Positions 5,686 to 5,944 of a stretch of DNA of 5,944 nucleotides are shown here, one piece after another (the stretch's first letter is position 1; every line of letters starts with the position of its first letter). The notes beneath the pieces are model-generated. The model searched no databases and was not told the origin of the DNA. It saw only the letters and a program-made list of their open reading frames with translations. The position numbers were made by a program, and so were the translations under genes. This stretch comes from Bacillota bacterium (GTDB lineage: Bacteria > Bacillota_I > Bacilli_A > Acholeplasmatales > Acholeplasmataceae): the NCBI GenBank assembly GCA_023458995.1, contig JAEWVV010000062.1, positions 1 through 5,944 on the forward strand. The letters run 5' to 3'.

Positions 5686-5944
5686 TTATTCAATTTCCCA
5701 AGCTGTATATACTGTCCGATATGAACAGTCCCAAGTATCCATAATCACTCCATCAATACATGTCGTGACATGTCCTGCCATCTTTAGGATGTATGTTCCT
5801 TTTGGATGCAGTTCACAAAAGTCGCTACCTTTGATTCTAGGTTGTCCTTTGATTGCCTTAAATATCAATCTAGGCTTTCCTTCAAAATACTTGTATAAAA
5901 ACTCGGTATCTTTATAGCTCGTAAAGTTCCATTCACGTTTCTTC
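5686..5944 (-). CDS. Phage protein of unknown function with GHV...DTWDCS motif (C-terminal part)
   Basis: An open frame runs in from the window edge and ends at TAA 5688-5686, giving at least 86 codons including the stop. It starts KKREWNFTSYKDTEFLYKYF at the edge. No start is present: the only internal start (TTG at 5868) lies in the middle of a continuous frame, so the gene begins beyond 5944. The C-terminal part has KGTYILKMAGHVTTCIDG followed by MDTWDCSYRTVYTAWEIE. A His in a GH[VL]T..DG strand followed by an Asp in D.WD is reminiscent of papain-like cysteine hydrolases, as in small phage proteins of the same style; the candidate cysteine would lie upstream, outside the window. That link is an inference. 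It is followed by its own terminator. Confidence 0.65.
   Translation of the reverse strand, partial: KKREWNFTSYKDTEFLYKYFEGKPRLIFKAIKGQPRIKGSDFCELHPKGTYILKMAGHVTTCIDGVIMDTWDCSYRTVYTAWEIE

Noticed and set aside
5686..5868. A 60-residue gene starting at TTG 5868
   Set aside because: The frame continues open upstream to the window edge with protein-like sequence, so the TTG is internal to a longer gene.
1..5944. CRISPR array, tRNA, rRNA or insertion sequence
   Set aside because: No regularly spaced repeats, cloverleaf-like sequence, rRNA signature or transposase motifs were seen on either strand.

Overview
The window reads as part of a temperate phage or prophage from a low-GC Gram-positive host (Firmicutes, or a Mollicute of the Acholeplasma type). 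By eye it is about one third G+C. All genes lie on the minus strand, so it reads from high to low coordinates. Start sites carry AGGAG-type ribosome binding sites. Tryptophan is written TGG in every intact gene and no intact gene has an internal TGA, so the standard code is adequate. The host assignment is an inference; no integrase or chromosomal gene is visible.

In transcription order the layout is as follows. First comes the C-terminal part of a phage protein with a GHV...DTWDCS motif (5944-5686), closed by a strong intrinsic terminator. Next is a complete S-adenosylmethionine synthetase, metK (5630-4479), which overlaps a small HNH endonuclease (4513-4229). Then comes a stretch of about 3.4 kb that looks like accessory cargo: a HEPN-like protein (4198-3722), a broken gene of unknown family that would encode about 366 residues (3631-2532), and an ABC-F ATPase (2415-907). 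A second terminator-like hairpin follows. The window ends with the terminase small subunit (778-446) and the N-terminal third of the terminase large subunit (446-1). From established knowledge, HNH-terS-terL is a standard packaging order in phages of Gram-positive bacteria, so the cargo sits between HNH and terS.

The most interesting part is the 5' region of the ABC-F gene (2545-2419). It has an extended -10 promoter, a five-codon leader ORF (MYKNN) with its own ribosome binding site, and two mutually exclusive hairpins. The second hairpin takes up part of the ribosome binding site of the ABC-F gene. This is the architecture of ribosome-sensing translational attenuation and suggests an antibiotic- or stress-inducible ribosome-protection gene carried by a phage.

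The broken gene upstream is also informative. One missing G in a G-run and one in-frame TAA split it into three pieces, and restoring both gives a continuous mostly helical protein. That protein contains an R-x5-H motif compatible with HEPN ribonucleases, and it lies next to a second HEPN-like gene. The pair may be a decayed phage-borne defence or toxin module.
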